DNA from: Agrococcus pavilionensis RW1 | Lineage (GTDB): Bacteria > Actinomycetota > Actinomycetes > Actinomycetales > Microbacteriaceae | Assembly: GCF_000400485.1 (NCBI RefSeq) | Contig: NZ_ASHR01000004.1 | Span: forward strand, 101,960 to 165,959 | DNA: 64,000 nucleotides | Direction of reading: 5' to 3' | Notes under the pieces: generated by a model | Told to the model about the DNA's origin: nothing | The model's input: only the letters and a program-made list of their open reading frames with translations | Databases searched by the model: none | Made by a program: the position numbers and the translations under genes | Shown: in pieces, positions 1-8,246 of the stretch | How the letters are laid out: each line of letters begins with the position of its first letter | How positions within the stretch are numbered: the first letter of the stretch is position 1

Positions 1-225
1 CTGCGTGATGTTCGTCACGTTGAGCTCGACCGGGAGCCCCGAGGCCTGCAGCTCGTCGAGCGGTGCGCTCAGCAGCTGCAGGAGCGGTGCGGCGAGGAAG
101 AAGCCGCCGATCGCGGCGACGACGAAGGCGACGCCCGAGATGAGGAAGCGCCGCTTGAACTCGCGCAGGTGACCGGCGAGGCGCATGGTCGCCTCAGGGT
201 TCGACTGCCGCCCCTTGCGGGCCAT
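1..225 (-). CDS. tatC: Twin-arginine translocase subunit TatC, N-terminal part
   Basis: TatC is the membrane receptor of the Tat system, which exports folded proteins carrying twin-arginine signal peptides. The first 75 codons are present; the gene runs off the window start. The visible part has a short basic N-terminus, the cytoplasmic stretch GHLREFKRR at about residues 18-26 (the family has a conserved EHLxELRxR here) and a first membrane helix at about 28-48, followed by the start of the periplasmic loop. The ATG at 225 lies only three bases after the tatA stop, so the two are co-transcribed. An internal ATG at codon 14 would give a shorter product closer to the usual family start. Identity rests on the N-terminal motif plus the tatA neighbour. 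Confidence 0.88.
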   Translation of the reverse strand, partial: MARKGRQSNPEATMRLAGHLREFKRRFLISGVAFVVAAIGGFFLAAPLLQLLSAPLDELQASGLPVELNVTNITQ

Positions 226-228
226 GCG

Positions 229-438
229 CTACTTCCGGTCGGAGCTGGAGGCCTGGTCGTCGGTCTCGGAGGACGCGGGCGCATCGGTGCCGTCGCCCTT
301 GACCTCCTTCTTCAGGATGTTGACCGACTGGCCGAGGCTGCGCGCGAGCGCCGGGAGCTTCGAGGCGCCGAAGATGAGCACGACGATGATGAGGATGATC
401 CACCAATGCGAAGCCGCATTGTTGAAGAAACCGGGCAT
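229..438 (-). CDS. tatA: Twin-arginine translocase subunit TatA
   Basis: TatA oligomerises to form the transport pore of the Tat pathway. The 69-residue product has the classic layout: one membrane helix at about residues 12-25, the hinge motif FGASKLP at 23-29, an amphipathic helix to about 45, and an acidic, Ser-rich disordered tail. A GGAGGA ribosome site lies just upstream of the ATG. A TAGGAT hexamer at 469-474, overlapping the pafC stop, could give tatAC its own promoter in addition to read-through from pafBC. Size and motifs are typical. Confidence 0.95.
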   Translation of the reverse strand: MPGFFNNAASHWWIILIIVVLIFGASKLPALARSLGQSVNILKKEVKGDGTDAPASSETDDQASSSDRK

Positions 439-468
439 GATCGTCCTCCGCGCTCGTCCGACTCCCCT

Positions 469-474
469 ATCCTA
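469..474 (-). promoter_or_regulatory. Putative -10 hexamer for tatA-tatC
   Basis: TAGGAT on the minus strand, 30 bases upstream of the tatA ATG, predicting a leader of about 24 bases that contains the GGAGGA ribosome site. It overlaps the pafC stop codon. No clear -35 element is visible. Confidence 0.4.
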
Positions 475-1410
475 CCCGGCCGTCGACTGCCCGTCCCCCA
501 GCGCAGCCGTCGTGAACCTGTGCATCGCGCGACGCAGGCTCGCGGGCGCGATGATCTCGGCGTCTCCGCCGCACGAGGCGACCGCGCTCAGCACGCTCGC
601 CTCGCTCCACAGCTCGATGTCGAGCCGCACGCGATCGCCGTCGACCGAGACGGGCTCGCTCGTGGCGTAGTCGGCGAGCAGGGCCGCCGCAGCGCGCGTC
701 GCGATGATCTGCGCCGTGCCCGTGACGGGGCGCTCGAGCGCGGGCATCGTATGCGGCCACGGGAGCTCGGTGCGCTCGATCGACTCGATGCGGTCGAGCC
801 GGAAGGTGCGCGCATCCTGCCGGTCGAGGTCGAAGCCGCGGACGAACACCTGGCCCTCGCGCAGCTCGAGGCGCGTGGGAGCGACGGTGCGACGGCGCGA
901 TCCCTCGCCGGGCTTGCGGTAGTCGATCGACAGCACCGTGCGGGCGCGGATCGCGTCGCGCACGAGCTGCGCGGCCCGCGGCACCTCGAGCCGGTCGACG
1001 GCGACGGTGTCGGCGCCGCGCGAGGCAGCGCCGCGCAGCTTCTCCTGCAGCGCCTCGACGCGCTCGGGGGCCGCGTCGGTGTAGCCGGCGACGAGCGAGA
1101 GCCCCGCGATGAGGGCGCTCGCCTCTCGCGGCGAGAGCCGCACGGTCTCGTCCTCGAAGGCTGGCCGCATCGTCACCGAGATGACGTCTTGCTCCTCGAA
1201 CGCGTCGAAGTCGATGTCGAAGCGGATGAAGTCGCCCGCGCCGTCCGGGACGCCCGACATGAACACGCGCCGCACGGCCTCGCGGATGCGCTCGTCGTCG
1301 ACGCCGAAGTGCGCGGCGGCCTCCGCGACCGTGACGGAGCCGGATGCGGTGACGTACTGGATGAGGGAGAGCAGCAGTCCGATGCCGCGCTCGACGCGCG
1401 ACGCGCTCAT
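472..1410 (-). CDS. pafC: WYL-domain transcriptional regulator PafC
   Basis: PafC pairs with PafB to form the PafBC activator of the RecA/LexA-independent DNA-damage response described in mycobacteria. The product is 312 residues: an N-terminal winged-helix part (about 1-65), a central WYL ligand-binding domain (about 140-220, with VFVRGFDLDRQDARTF in place of the canonical WYL line) and a C-terminal WCX-type extension. The ATG at 1410 overlaps the pafB stop by four bases (ATGA), so the subunits are translationally coupled. The order pafB-pafC-tatA-tatC is the actinobacterial norm and supports the name. Confidence 0.9.
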   Translation of the reverse strand: MSASRVERGIGLLLSLIQYVTASGSVTVAEAAAHFGVDDERIREAVRRVFMSGVPDGAGDFIRFDIDFDAFEEQDVISVTMRPAFEDETVRLSPREASALIAGLSLVAGYTDAAPERVEALQEKLRGAASRGADTVAVDRLEVPRAAQLVRDAIRARTVLSIDYRKPGEGSRRRTVAPTRLELREGQVFVRGFDLDRQDARTFRLDRIESIERTELPWPHTMPALERPVTGTAQIIATRAAAALLADYATSEPVSVDGDRVRLDIELWSEASVLSAVASCGGDAEIIAPASLRRAMHRFTTAALGDGQSTAG

Positions 1411-2429
1411 GCCGCCTCCTCCGGGTCGGCGTGCGCATCGCGCACGCGCTCGAGCCTCGCGCGCACGAGGGCGCGCTGCTCCTCGGGCCACACGACCTGC
1501 ACGTCGGCGCCGAAGGCCGCGAGCTCGTCGGCGAGCAGGTGGCGGTCGGCGTGGTGCACGACGAGCAGCCCGTCCTCCTCGGTCGTGCCGGGCCGGTGGC
1601 GCAGCCGGATGTCGGCATCGCTGCCCGGCACGGCGAGCACGCCCACCGATGCCCCCGCCCAGATCTCCTCGAGCTTCGCGATCGCGCCGCTCGCCGCATC
1701 CGCCGGCACCTCGAACGGCGTGCGCGCCGCGCGATCCTTCACGGGCGACACGATGCGCTGCATGAGGAACGTGCGCGAGTCCTCGGCGCCGAGGTCGAAG
1801 CCCACGAGCATCCAGCGCCCGCGGAACAGCACGGTCGCCCACGGCTGCACCGTGCGCGTGCGCGGCGCGCGCTCGCCGGGCTTGAGGTAGTCGAAGACGA
1901 CCTCGCGGCCGCGGTCGGCGGCGCGCTTGAGCGCCTGGAACGCGCGCTCGCGCGGGCGCTGCCGCGGCAGCAGCACCTCGGCGACCGCCGGCTCCTCGAT
2001 GCGGCCGGGCGTGCGCTCGAGCGGCAGTCCGCCCCGGAACTCCGGATCGGCGCGCAGCTTGAGGGCCGCGCGCTGCGCCTCCTCGGTGAGCCCGCCCTCG
2101 TGCCACACGCGCAGCGCGAGGTCGAGCAGCTCGCGCTCGTCGGCGTCGAACTGCAGCTCGGCGGGGTCGCCGAGCACGCCGTCGAGCACGCGGTAGCGCG
2201 CCTGCTGGTTGCTGTCGTCGCCCGGGGGCTGCACGACGTCGATGACGATGCCGTGCTCGCGCAGCGCGTCCTTGTCGCGTTCGAACATGCGCTCGAGCGC
2301 GTCGCCGGGCGCCTGGCCCTGGTAGCCGGCGACGCGCTCGAAGAGCTCGTGCTTCGTGAAGCCGGCGCGCGCGTCGACGAGCGCGAGCAGCAGGGAGAAC
2401 TGCCGCTCCTCAGCCTCGATCCTCGCCAT
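1407..2429 (-). CDS. pafB: WYL-domain transcriptional regulator PafB
   Basis: First subunit of the PafBC DNA-damage response activator. The 340-residue protein has an N-terminal winged-helix region (about 1-70, including FERVAGYQG), a WYL domain at about 165-240 containing the W-x-L line RWMLVGFDLGAEDSRTF, and a C-terminal WCX-type domain. In mycobacteria the binding signal is thought to be single-stranded DNA sensed through the WYL domains; that is family knowledge, not visible here. It starts 13 bases after the FKBP gene stop and overlaps pafC by four bases. The Pup ligase gene pafA, which commonly precedes pafB, is not here. Confidence 0.9.
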   Translation of the reverse strand: MARIEAEERQFSLLLALVDARAGFTKHELFERVAGYQGQAPGDALERMFERDKDALREHGIVIDVVQPPGDDSNQQARYRVLDGVLGDPAELQFDADERELLDLALRVWHEGGLTEEAQRAALKLRADPEFRGGLPLERTPGRIEEPAVAEVLLPRQRPRERAFQALKRAADRGREVVFDYLKPGERAPRTRTVQPWATVLFRGRWMLVGFDLGAEDSRTFLMQRIVSPVKDRAARTPFEVPADAASGAIAKLEEIWAGASVGVLAVPGSDADIRLRHRPGTTEEDGLLVVHHADRHLLADELAAFGADVQVVWPEEQRALVRARLERVRDAHADPEEAA

Positions 2430-2442
2430 CAGCGCGCGAGCC

Positions 2443-3417
2443 TCACTCGGCGGGGTCGACCCGGTCGAGGATGTCGATGACGAACAGCAGGTGCTCGCCC
2501 TCGCCGATCGACGCGGGCCGTGTGGCCGGGTCGTCGTAGCCGAGCTCCTGCGGGATCGAGACGACGACCTGGCTGCCGACCGGCTGGCCGACGACCGCGT
2601 CGACGAAGCCGGGGATGAGGTTCGCGTCGGAGATGGTCATCTCGGTGGGGCTGCCCTTCTCCCACGACGAGTCGAAGACCTCCTCGGTCTCCCAGATGAT
2701 GCCGGTGTAGTGCAGCAGCACGGTGTCGCCCTCGGCGACCTCGGGGCCGGTGCCCTCGATGCTCTGCATGACGGTGAGCTCGGCCGGCGGGGGCGAGCCC
2801 GGGAAGGTCACGCCGGGCTGCCCGTTCGGCGCGAGCGCGATCGCGGGCATGCCCTGCTGGCCGGGGCGCGGGTTGCCCTCGGCGCGGCCGGGCCGCACGT
2901 CGCTCACGCCGAGCACGACGACGGCGGTGTCGGCGGGGGTGATGTCCATCGACTCGGACGCCGCGCCCGGGCCGAAGAGCTCGGCGATCGTGGTCGTGAG
3001 CACGACGTGGCCGCCGGGGGCGGCGCACGCGACGGCCTGCGCGAGCACCGAGTCGCCGCCGACGCTCAGCCGCAGCGGGTTCGCCGCCGCGGCGCCGGAG
3101 CCGCCGGCGTACGAGGTCGAGATGAGCTCGCCCGTCTTGCCGGAGTAGACGACGTAGTTCGTGTCGACCGTGTCGCCGTCGGCGGCGCGCTCGCCCTCGC
3201 CGCCGAGCACCTGCGCCTGGTTGCCGTCGGTCACGAGCGGCACCTGGAAGCTCGCCTCCGGAGCGTCCCCCGACGTGTCGACCGAGACCTCGCCGGTCGC
3301 GGCGCCCGGCTGCAGCAGCGGCTCGCAGCCGTCGAGGCCGCCGGCTGGCGCCTGGCACGCGGTGAGGCCGGCAGCTGCGACGAGCAGCGCGGCGATCGAG
3401 AGGGGGCGAGTGCGCAC
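2443..3417 (-). CDS. FKBP-type peptidyl-prolyl isomerase lipoprotein
   Basis: An exported prolyl isomerase predicted to help extracytoplasmic protein folding. The GTG-started 324-residue product has a lipoprotein signal peptide with the lipobox LTAC (Cys21), a central region of about 190 residues that looks like a degenerate FKBP domain, and a C-terminal FKBP domain (about 215-324) with the marks VLLHYTGIIW, SDANLIPGFVDAVVG and IPQELGYDD. It starts with an AAAGG-type ribosome site eight bases upstream and has a TAGACT hexamer at 3451-3456. It sits between trmI and pafB, the place it also takes in other Micrococcales. Confidence 0.9.
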   Translation of the reverse strand: MRTRPLSIAALLVAAAGLTACQAPAGGLDGCEPLLQPGAATGEVSVDTSGDAPEASFQVPLVTDGNQAQVLGGEGERAADGDTVDTNYVVYSGKTGELISTSYAGGSGAAAANPLRLSVGGDSVLAQAVACAAPGGHVVLTTTIAELFGPGAASESMDITPADTAVVVLGVSDVRPGRAEGNPRPGQQGMPAIALAPNGQPGVTFPGSPPPAELTVMQSIEGTGPEVAEGDTVLLHYTGIIWETEEVFDSSWEKGSPTEMTISDANLIPGFVDAVVGQPVGSQVVVSIPQELGYDDPATRPASIGEGEHLLFVIDILDRVDPAE

Positions 3418-3450
3418 GGCGAAGCCTTTCGAGGTGGGTGAATCGCGCTC

Positions 3451-3456
3451 AGTCTA
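3451..3456 (-). promoter_or_regulatory. Putative -10 hexamer for the FKBP-pafBC-tatAC operon
   Basis: TAGACT on the minus strand, 33 bases upstream of the FKBP gene start and overlapping the trmI stop codon. The predicted leader of about 27 bases holds the AAAGG ribosome site. Confidence 0.4.
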
Positions 3457-4449
3457 GCGGCGGCAGGCGCTCGCCCCGGCCTCGCCCTCGCCGAGGATCG
3501 CCTGAGCCTGCCGCTTCGCGTCGCGTACGGCACGACGCATCCGCTTGTCGCTCGGGGTGCGATCGCCGAGCGCGCCCGGCGTCCACGCCTCGATGTCGGC
3601 CTCAGCGAAGTCGGCCTTCGCGGCTCGGCGGCGGAACGACGGCAGCTCGACGCCGTCCGCGACGCGTCGTGCCGTCATCAGGAAGCCGGTGTGCGCGACC
3701 ATGCGGTGGTCGGGCCGCACGGCGAGGCCCTCGACGTGCCAGCCGCGCACGAGCGTCTCGGAGGAGACGGGTGCCGTGAAGCGGCCGTCGGCGCGGATCG
3801 CCTCGACGGTGCGCGAGAGCTGCGTCACGGTCGCGACGTACGCCAGCACGAGCCCGCCGGGGCGCAGGGCCTGCGCGGTCGCGTCGACGCACTCCCACGG
3901 CGCGAGCATGTCGAGCAGCACGCGGTCGGCCTCGCCGTCGGCGACGTGCTCGGGCAGCGCCTCGGCGAGGTCGCCGAGCACGGTCGTCCAGTTCTCGGGC
4001 CGCTCGCCGAAGAAGCCGGTGACGTTCGCCTCGGCGACGTCGCGGAACTCCTCGCGGCGCTCGAAGGAGACGAGCCGGCCCGTGCCGTGGAGCGCGCGCA
4101 GCAGCCAGAGCGAGAGGGCGCCCGAGCCGACGCCCGCCTCGACGACCGTGAGGTCGGGGTGGATGTCGGCGAAGCCGAGGATGTGGGCGGCGTCCTTCGG
4201 GTAGATGATCGCGGCGCCGCGCGGCATCGACATGACGTAGTCGTGCAGGAGGGGCCGGATGGCGAGGTACGGCGCCTCGCCGACGTGCACGAGCGAGCCG
4301 TCGTCGAGCCCGATGAACGACTCGTGCGCGAGCGCGCCGTGCTGCGTGTGGAAGTGCTTGCCCTCGGTGAGCACGATCGTGTTGAGCCGCTGCTTCGGGC
4401 CGGTCAGCTGCACGACGTCGCCCCACTGGAAGGGGCCGGTCCTGCCCAT
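3454..4449 (-). CDS. trmI: tRNA (adenine-N1)-methyltransferase TrmI
   Basis: SAM-dependent enzyme that makes m1A at position 58 (and neighbouring sites) in the tRNA T-loop. The 331-residue product has the short N-terminal beta domain with GPFQWGDVVQLTGPK, then a Rossmann methyltransferase fold with the SAM-binding line VVEAGVGSGALSLWLLRAL at about residues 104-122 and the catalytic-side motif LLDMLAPWE near 185. The ATG at 4449 shares one base with the HAD gene stop. In mycobacteria trmI (Rv2118c) sits beside the proteasome ATPase gene; here the next gene is the FKBP lipoprotein. Confidence 0.93.
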   Translation of the reverse strand: MGRTGPFQWGDVVQLTGPKQRLNTIVLTEGKHFHTQHGALAHESFIGLDDGSLVHVGEAPYLAIRPLLHDYVMSMPRGAAIIYPKDAAHILGFADIHPDLTVVEAGVGSGALSLWLLRALHGTGRLVSFERREEFRDVAEANVTGFFGERPENWTTVLGDLAEALPEHVADGEADRVLLDMLAPWECVDATAQALRPGGLVLAYVATVTQLSRTVEAIRADGRFTAPVSSETLVRGWHVEGLAVRPDHRMVAHTGFLMTARRVADGVELPSFRRRAAKADFAEADIEAWTPGALGDRTPSDKRMRRAVRDAKRQAQAILGEGEAGASACRR

Positions 4450-5135
4450 CACGAGCGGGCCTCCGCGATCGCGGCGGCGAGGTCTGCGGGCGTGCGACCG
4501 GCGAGCGAGGGCCAGTGCACGATCCCGGGCACGCCCTGCAGGTCGACGGCGTGCGGCACGCCGATCGTCACGAGCCCGGCGGCGAGCGCGCTCGCCGCGC
4601 CCGTGCGCGAGTCCTCGATCGCGACCGCGTCGGACGCGCCGACGCCGAGCAGCTCGAGCCCCCGCCGGTAGGGTTCCGGGTCGGGCTTGCCGCGCTCGCA
4701 CTCGTCGCCCGCGACCGTCGCGTCGAACGGCGCTCCGCCGAGCGAGCGGGCGAGCGCCGCTTCGACGCGGTCGACGATCGAGCGCGTCGACATCGTCACG
4801 AGCGCGGTCGGCACGCCCTCGTCGCGGAGCGCGCGCAGCAGCTCGAGGGCGCCTGGTCGGGCGGGCAGCACGTCATCCATCCACGCGAGCACCTCGCCCA
4901 CGAGCCGGTCGACGATCTCCTGCTCCCCCATCGGCACGCCGCGCTCGATGAAGTAGCGGGCGCCGTCCCACAGGTCGGAGCCGACGAGCGCCTCGGCATC
5001 GGCGGGCGTCCACTCGACGCCGTGCTCCTCGGCGAGCCGCGCCTCGGCGGCCATCCAGGCGGGCTCGGTGTCGACGAGCGTGCCGTCGAGGTCGAACAGC
5101 ACGGCACCGATCGGTCTGGAGGGGGCTGGGGTCAC
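4449..5135 (-). CDS. HAD-superfamily phosphatase (beta-phosphoglucomutase-like)
   Basis: A haloacid dehalogenase-family phosphatase of unknown substrate. The 228-residue product has motif I DLDGTLVDTEPAW near residues 15-27 (nucleophile Asp15, acid/base Asp17), a helical cap, the motif II Ser/Thr region LVTMSTRS near 117, and motif III/IV GKPDPEPY and AIEDSRTG. The cap and motifs resemble the beta-phosphoglucomutase/phosphoglycolate phosphatase subfamily. It starts with GTG six bases after a TAGGCT hexamer and has no ribosome site, so the transcript is probably leaderless. It overlaps trmI by one base. Confidence 0.85.
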   Translation of the reverse strand: MTPAPSRPIGAVLFDLDGTLVDTEPAWMAAEARLAEEHGVEWTPADAEALVGSDLWDGARYFIERGVPMGEQEIVDRLVGEVLAWMDDVLPARPGALELLRALRDEGVPTALVTMSTRSIVDRVEAALARSLGGAPFDATVAGDECERGKPDPEPYRRGLELLGVGASDAVAIEDSRTGAASALAAGLVTIGVPHAVDLQGVPGIVHWPSLAGRTPADLAAAIAEARS

Positions 5136-5141
5136 CGCGCC

Positions 5142-5147
5142 AGCCTA
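5142..5147 (-). promoter_or_regulatory. -10 hexamer of the HAD phosphatase-trmI operon (leaderless)
   Basis: TAGGCT on the minus strand, ending exactly six bases before the GTG start. Only 11 bases separate it from the opposing TAGAGT of the PAC2 gene. Confidence 0.6.
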
Positions 5148-5158
5148 GCCGGGCGGCA

Positions 5159-5164
5159 TAGAGT
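5159..5164 (+). promoter_or_regulatory. -10 hexamer of the PAC2-family gene
   Basis: TAGAGT, with a predicted start near 5171 and a leader of about 22 bases carrying the AGGAGG site at 5179-5184. It lies back to back with the HAD gene promoter. Confidence 0.5.
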
Positions 5165-5192
5165 GGGCGTCCGACGTGAGGAGGTGCCGGGC

Positions 5193-6128
5193 GTGGCACG
5201 AGGACCCATCGAGGGCCGCATCATGGTCGTCGCGTTCGAGGGCTGGACCGATGCCGGCGATGCGGCGAGCACCGCTGTGCGGCGGCTCGTCGAGGCGTGC
5301 GAGCTCGAGCCCTTCGACGAGATCGAGCCCGACGAGTACGTCGACTTCGCGATGCACCGGCCGGTCGTGCGCACGCTCGACGACGGCACGCGAGCGCTGC
5401 AGTGGCCCTCGACGATCGCGTACGCCCCCACGCGCCCCTCGGCGCGGAAGGCGCTCGCCGCCGACGCGGGCCTCGACGTCTCGAGCGGCAACGAGGGCGA
5501 GGTGTTCGCGCTCGTCGGTGCCGAGCCGAGCCGCAACTGGGCCGCCTACGCGGCGGAGTTCCTCGAGATCGCCCGCGGCTGCGAGGTCGAGGCGATCGTC
5601 TTCGTCGGCGCGATGCTCGCCGACGTGCCGCACACGCGCCCCATCGCGACCTCGATCTCGAGCGACAGCCGCGAGCTGCAGTCGCGGCTCGGCGTGCTGC
5701 AGAGCGAGTACGAGGGGCCGACGGGCATCATGACGGTGCTCTCGCTCGCCGCGCAGGACGCGGGCATCCAGACCGCCTCGCTCTGGGCATCCGTGCCGCA
5801 CTACGTGCACAACGCCCCCGCCCCGAAGGCGGTCATCGCGCTGCTCGACCGGCTCTCCGAGATGATCGACGTGACCATCCCGCTCGGCGACCTCATCGAG
5901 CAGTCGGGCGAGTGGGAGCGCGGCATCGACGAGATCACCGAGCGCGACGACGACATGCGCGCCTACATCGGCAAGCTCGAGGAGCAGCGCGACGCGGTCG
6001 AGAGCCCCGAGGCCTCGGGCGAGGCGATCGCGCACGAGTTCGAGCGATTCCTGCGCGACGAGAACCGCCGCCCGCGGCCCGACGCGCAGGGCGACGGCGA
6101 CCGGCCGGACGACGCGCCGCCCGTCTGA
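5193..6128 (+). CDS. PAC2 (proteasome assembly chaperone-like) family protein
   Basis: PAC2-fold protein of unknown biochemical role; bacterial members are named after eukaryotic proteasome assembly chaperones and are widespread in Actinobacteria. The 311-residue product has the family's N-terminal IMVVAFEGWTDAGDAAS line, central EAIVFVGAMLADVPHTRP and PTGIMTVLSLAAQDAG, and a charged, disordered C-terminus after about residue 285. The GTG at 5193 is chosen because AGGAGG at 5179-5184 is eight bases upstream; an in-frame GTG at 5184 is too close to that site. Mycobacteria carry the homologue (Rv2125) in the same neighbourhood. No proteasome genes are in this window. Confidence 0.88.
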   Translation: MARGPIEGRIMVVAFEGWTDAGDAASTAVRRLVEACELEPFDEIEPDEYVDFAMHRPVVRTLDDGTRALQWPSTIAYAPTRPSARKALAADAGLDVSSGNEGEVFALVGAEPSRNWAAYAAEFLEIARGCEVEAIVFVGAMLADVPHTRPIATSISSDSRELQSRLGVLQSEYEGPTGIMTVLSLAAQDAGIQTASLWASVPHYVHNAPAPKAVIALLDRLSEMIDVTIPLGDLIEQSGEWERGIDEITERDDDMRAYIGKLEEQRDAVESPEASGEAIAHEFERFLRDENRRPRPDAQGDGDRPDDAPPV

Positions 6129-6131
6129 GCC

Positions 6132-7391
6132 CTAGCGCCGCTCGACGGCGCGGAGGTCGATGCCCAGCAGCGCGTCGATCGCCGCGAGGCTGCCCTCGTC
6201 GGCGGGCGCCCGCAGCGCGAACGCGTCGACCGCCTGCAGCGCCGCCGGCGTGTTGAGGTCGTCCTGCAGCGTCACGCGCAGCCACGGCACGACGCTGTCG
6301 TCGCGCGAGGGGTCGTCGGCAGGGATCGCCGCCCACTCGAGCCACCGGTCGAGCCGGGCCTCGGCGGCCTCGAGCTCGCCCGGCATCCACTCCCAGTCGG
6401 AGCGCCAGTGGTGGTCGAGCAGCGCGAGCCGGATCGCAGCGGGCCGCGCTCCCTGCTCGCGCAGCCGCGAGACGAGCACGAGGTTGCCGCGCGACTTCGA
6501 CATCTTCTCGCCCTCGAACGCGACGAGCCCGGCACTCAGCCGCACGTCGCTGAAGAGGTCGGCGCCGAGCGCGAGCGCGTGGTGGCCCTGCATCTCCTGG
6601 TGCGGGAAGCGCAGGTCGCGGCCGCCCGCCGCGACGGTGAAGGGCGCGCCGAGCTCGGCCATCGCGATGACGGTGCACTCGACGTGCCAGCCGGGCCGGC
6701 CGCGGCCGAGCGGCGAGTCCCAGGCCGGCTCCCCCGGCCGCTCGGCGCGCCACAGCAGCGGGTCGAGCGGCGAGCGCTTGCCCGGGCGGTCGGGGTCGCC
6801 GCCGAACTCGCGCGTGAGCTCGAGCATCTCGGCCTCGCTCGTGCGACTGCCCGCGCCCATGCGGAACTGCCGCGGGCGGCTCGCGTCGAACAGCACGTCG
6901 ACGCCCGGGGCGTCGCCCGCCGGGAGCGTGTAGGCGTCGCCCGTCTCGAGCATCCGCTGCACCGCCTCGGCGATCGGCTCGATGCGCTCGGTGACCGCGA
7001 CCCACGAGTCGGGCGGCAGGACGCGCAGGGCCGCCATGTCCTCGCGGAAGAGCTGCTGCTGCGCCTCGGCGAGCTCGCGCCAGTCGACCCCGTCGCGCGC
7101 CGCGCGCTCGAGCAGCGGGTCGTCGACGTCGGTCGAGTTCATCGCCGTGCGCACCTCGAGCCCTGCGTCGAGCCACACGCGCGTGAGGGTGTCGAAGGCG
7201 AGGTAGGTGAAGGCGTGCCCGAGGTGCGTCGCGTCGTAGGGCGTGATGCCGCACGTGTACATGGATGCGGTGGGGCCGGCCGGGACGACCGCCCTCCCGT
7301 CGCGCCGCACGTCGTGCACGCTCGGCCTATCTCCCTCGCCGTGGCCGAGCTCGGCGAGCGAGGGCACGGGGGGCCGTTGCCAGGAGCGCAT
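6132..7391 (-). CDS. mshC: Mycothiol ligase MshC (L-cysteine:1D-myo-inositol 2-amino-2-deoxyglucopyranoside ligase)
   Basis: Adds cysteine to GlcN-inositol using ATP, the third step of mycothiol synthesis. The 419-residue product is a class I synthetase fold related to CysS: zinc ligand Cys47 in YTCGITPYD, signature HLGH at 56-59, a second zinc ligand Cys239 in WHVECT, and KMSKS at 296-300. It is shorter than cysteinyl-tRNA synthetase (about 470 residues), lacks its anticodon domain, and begins with the MRSW start typical of MshC. Start 7391 shares one base with the uppP stop. The gene implies that this organism makes mycothiol; mshA, mshB and mshD must lie elsewhere. Confidence 0.93.
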   Translation of the reverse strand: MRSWQRPPVPSLAELGHGEGDRPSVHDVRRDGRAVVPAGPTASMYTCGITPYDATHLGHAFTYLAFDTLTRVWLDAGLEVRTAMNSTDVDDPLLERAARDGVDWRELAEAQQQLFREDMAALRVLPPDSWVAVTERIEPIAEAVQRMLETGDAYTLPAGDAPGVDVLFDASRPRQFRMGAGSRTSEAEMLELTREFGGDPDRPGKRSPLDPLLWRAERPGEPAWDSPLGRGRPGWHVECTVIAMAELGAPFTVAAGGRDLRFPHQEMQGHHALALGADLFSDVRLSAGLVAFEGEKMSKSRGNLVLVSRLREQGARPAAIRLALLDHHWRSDWEWMPGELEAAEARLDRWLEWAAIPADDPSRDDSVVPWLRVTLQDDLNTPAALQAVDAFALRAPADEGSLAAIDALLGIDLRAVERR

Positions 7392-8224
7392 CAGAGGGCC
7401 TCGATCCAGCCGGCGGAGAGGGCGACGAGCAGCACCGCGCCGAGCGCGATGCGGTAGATGACGAACGGGGCGAAGCTGCGGCGCGAGATCCACGCCATGA
7501 GCCAGCGGATGACGGCGAGGCCGACGAGGAAGGCGACGGCGGTCGCGAGGATCGTCGGTCCCCAGCCGAGGCCGATCGACGCGGGCTCGGTGAAGGCCTG
7601 GTACGCCTCGTAGAACCCGGAGCCGAAGACGGCGGGCACCGCGAGGAAGAACGCGTACTTCGCGGCGGCGGGCCGCTCGTAGCCGAGCGCGCGGCCCATC
7701 GTGACGGTCGCGCCCGAGCGCGAGACGCCGGGGATGAGCGCGAGCACCTGCGCGACGCCGATGAGCAGGCCGTCGCGGTAGGTCGTCGTCTCGAGCGTCT
7801 TGACGCGCTTGCCGAGCATGTCGGCGAGGCCGAGAATGACGCCGAAGACGATGAGCACCGTCGCCGTGATCCAGAGGCTGCGCAGCTGGTCGCGGATGAG
7901 GTCCTGGAAGAGCACGCCGGCGATGACGATCGGCACGGTGCCGATGATGACGAGCCAGCCCATCTTGACGTCGGGGTCGTCCTTCGCGACCGTGCCGCGG
8001 AGGGACCCGAACCACTTCGCGATGATGCGCGAGATGTCGCGCCAGAAGAAGATGACGACCGCGAGCTCCGTGCCGATCTGCGTGATGGCCGTGAACGTCG
8101 CACCGGGGTCCTCCGCGCCGGGCAGCAGCTCGCCCGCGATGCGCAGGTGGGCGCTCGACGAGATGGGCAGGAACTCGGTGGCGCCCTGCAGCACCCCGAG
8201 CACGATCGCGATCAGCCAGTCCAT
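7391..8224 (-). CDS. uppP: Undecaprenyl-diphosphatase UppP (BacA)
   Basis: Membrane phosphatase that recycles undecaprenyl diphosphate to the carrier lipid for cell-wall synthesis; it also gives some bacitracin tolerance. The 277-residue, multi-helix protein has both active-site motifs: EFLPISSSAH at about residues 17-26 and PGVSRSGAT at about 165-173. The one-base overlap with mshC makes a two-gene unit. The same uppP and mshC neighbourhood occurs in mycobacteria (Rv2136c, Rv2130c). Confidence 0.95.
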   Translation of the reverse strand: MDWLIAIVLGVLQGATEFLPISSSAHLRIAGELLPGAEDPGATFTAITQIGTELAVVIFFWRDISRIIAKWFGSLRGTVAKDDPDVKMGWLVIIGTVPIVIAGVLFQDLIRDQLRSLWITATVLIVFGVILGLADMLGKRVKTLETTTYRDGLLIGVAQVLALIPGVSRSGATVTMGRALGYERPAAAKYAFFLAVPAVFGSGFYEAYQAFTEPASIGLGWGPTILATAVAFLVGLAVIRWLMAWISRRSFAPFVIYRIALGAVLLVALSAGWIEAL

Positions 8225-8246
8225 GGTCCCCTGGTCTGTAGGTGGG

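Noticed and set aside
467..2106. Long minus-strand open frames in this region other than pafB and pafC
   Set aside because: They are Arg/Ala/Gly/Pro-rich translations of GC-rich coding DNA in wrong frames and overlap the well-supported pafB and pafC along their length.
5193..6128. PAC2 protein as evidence that a proteasome is present
   Set aside because: Bacterial PAC2-family proteins occur widely without proteasomes, and none of the proteasome genes is in the window.
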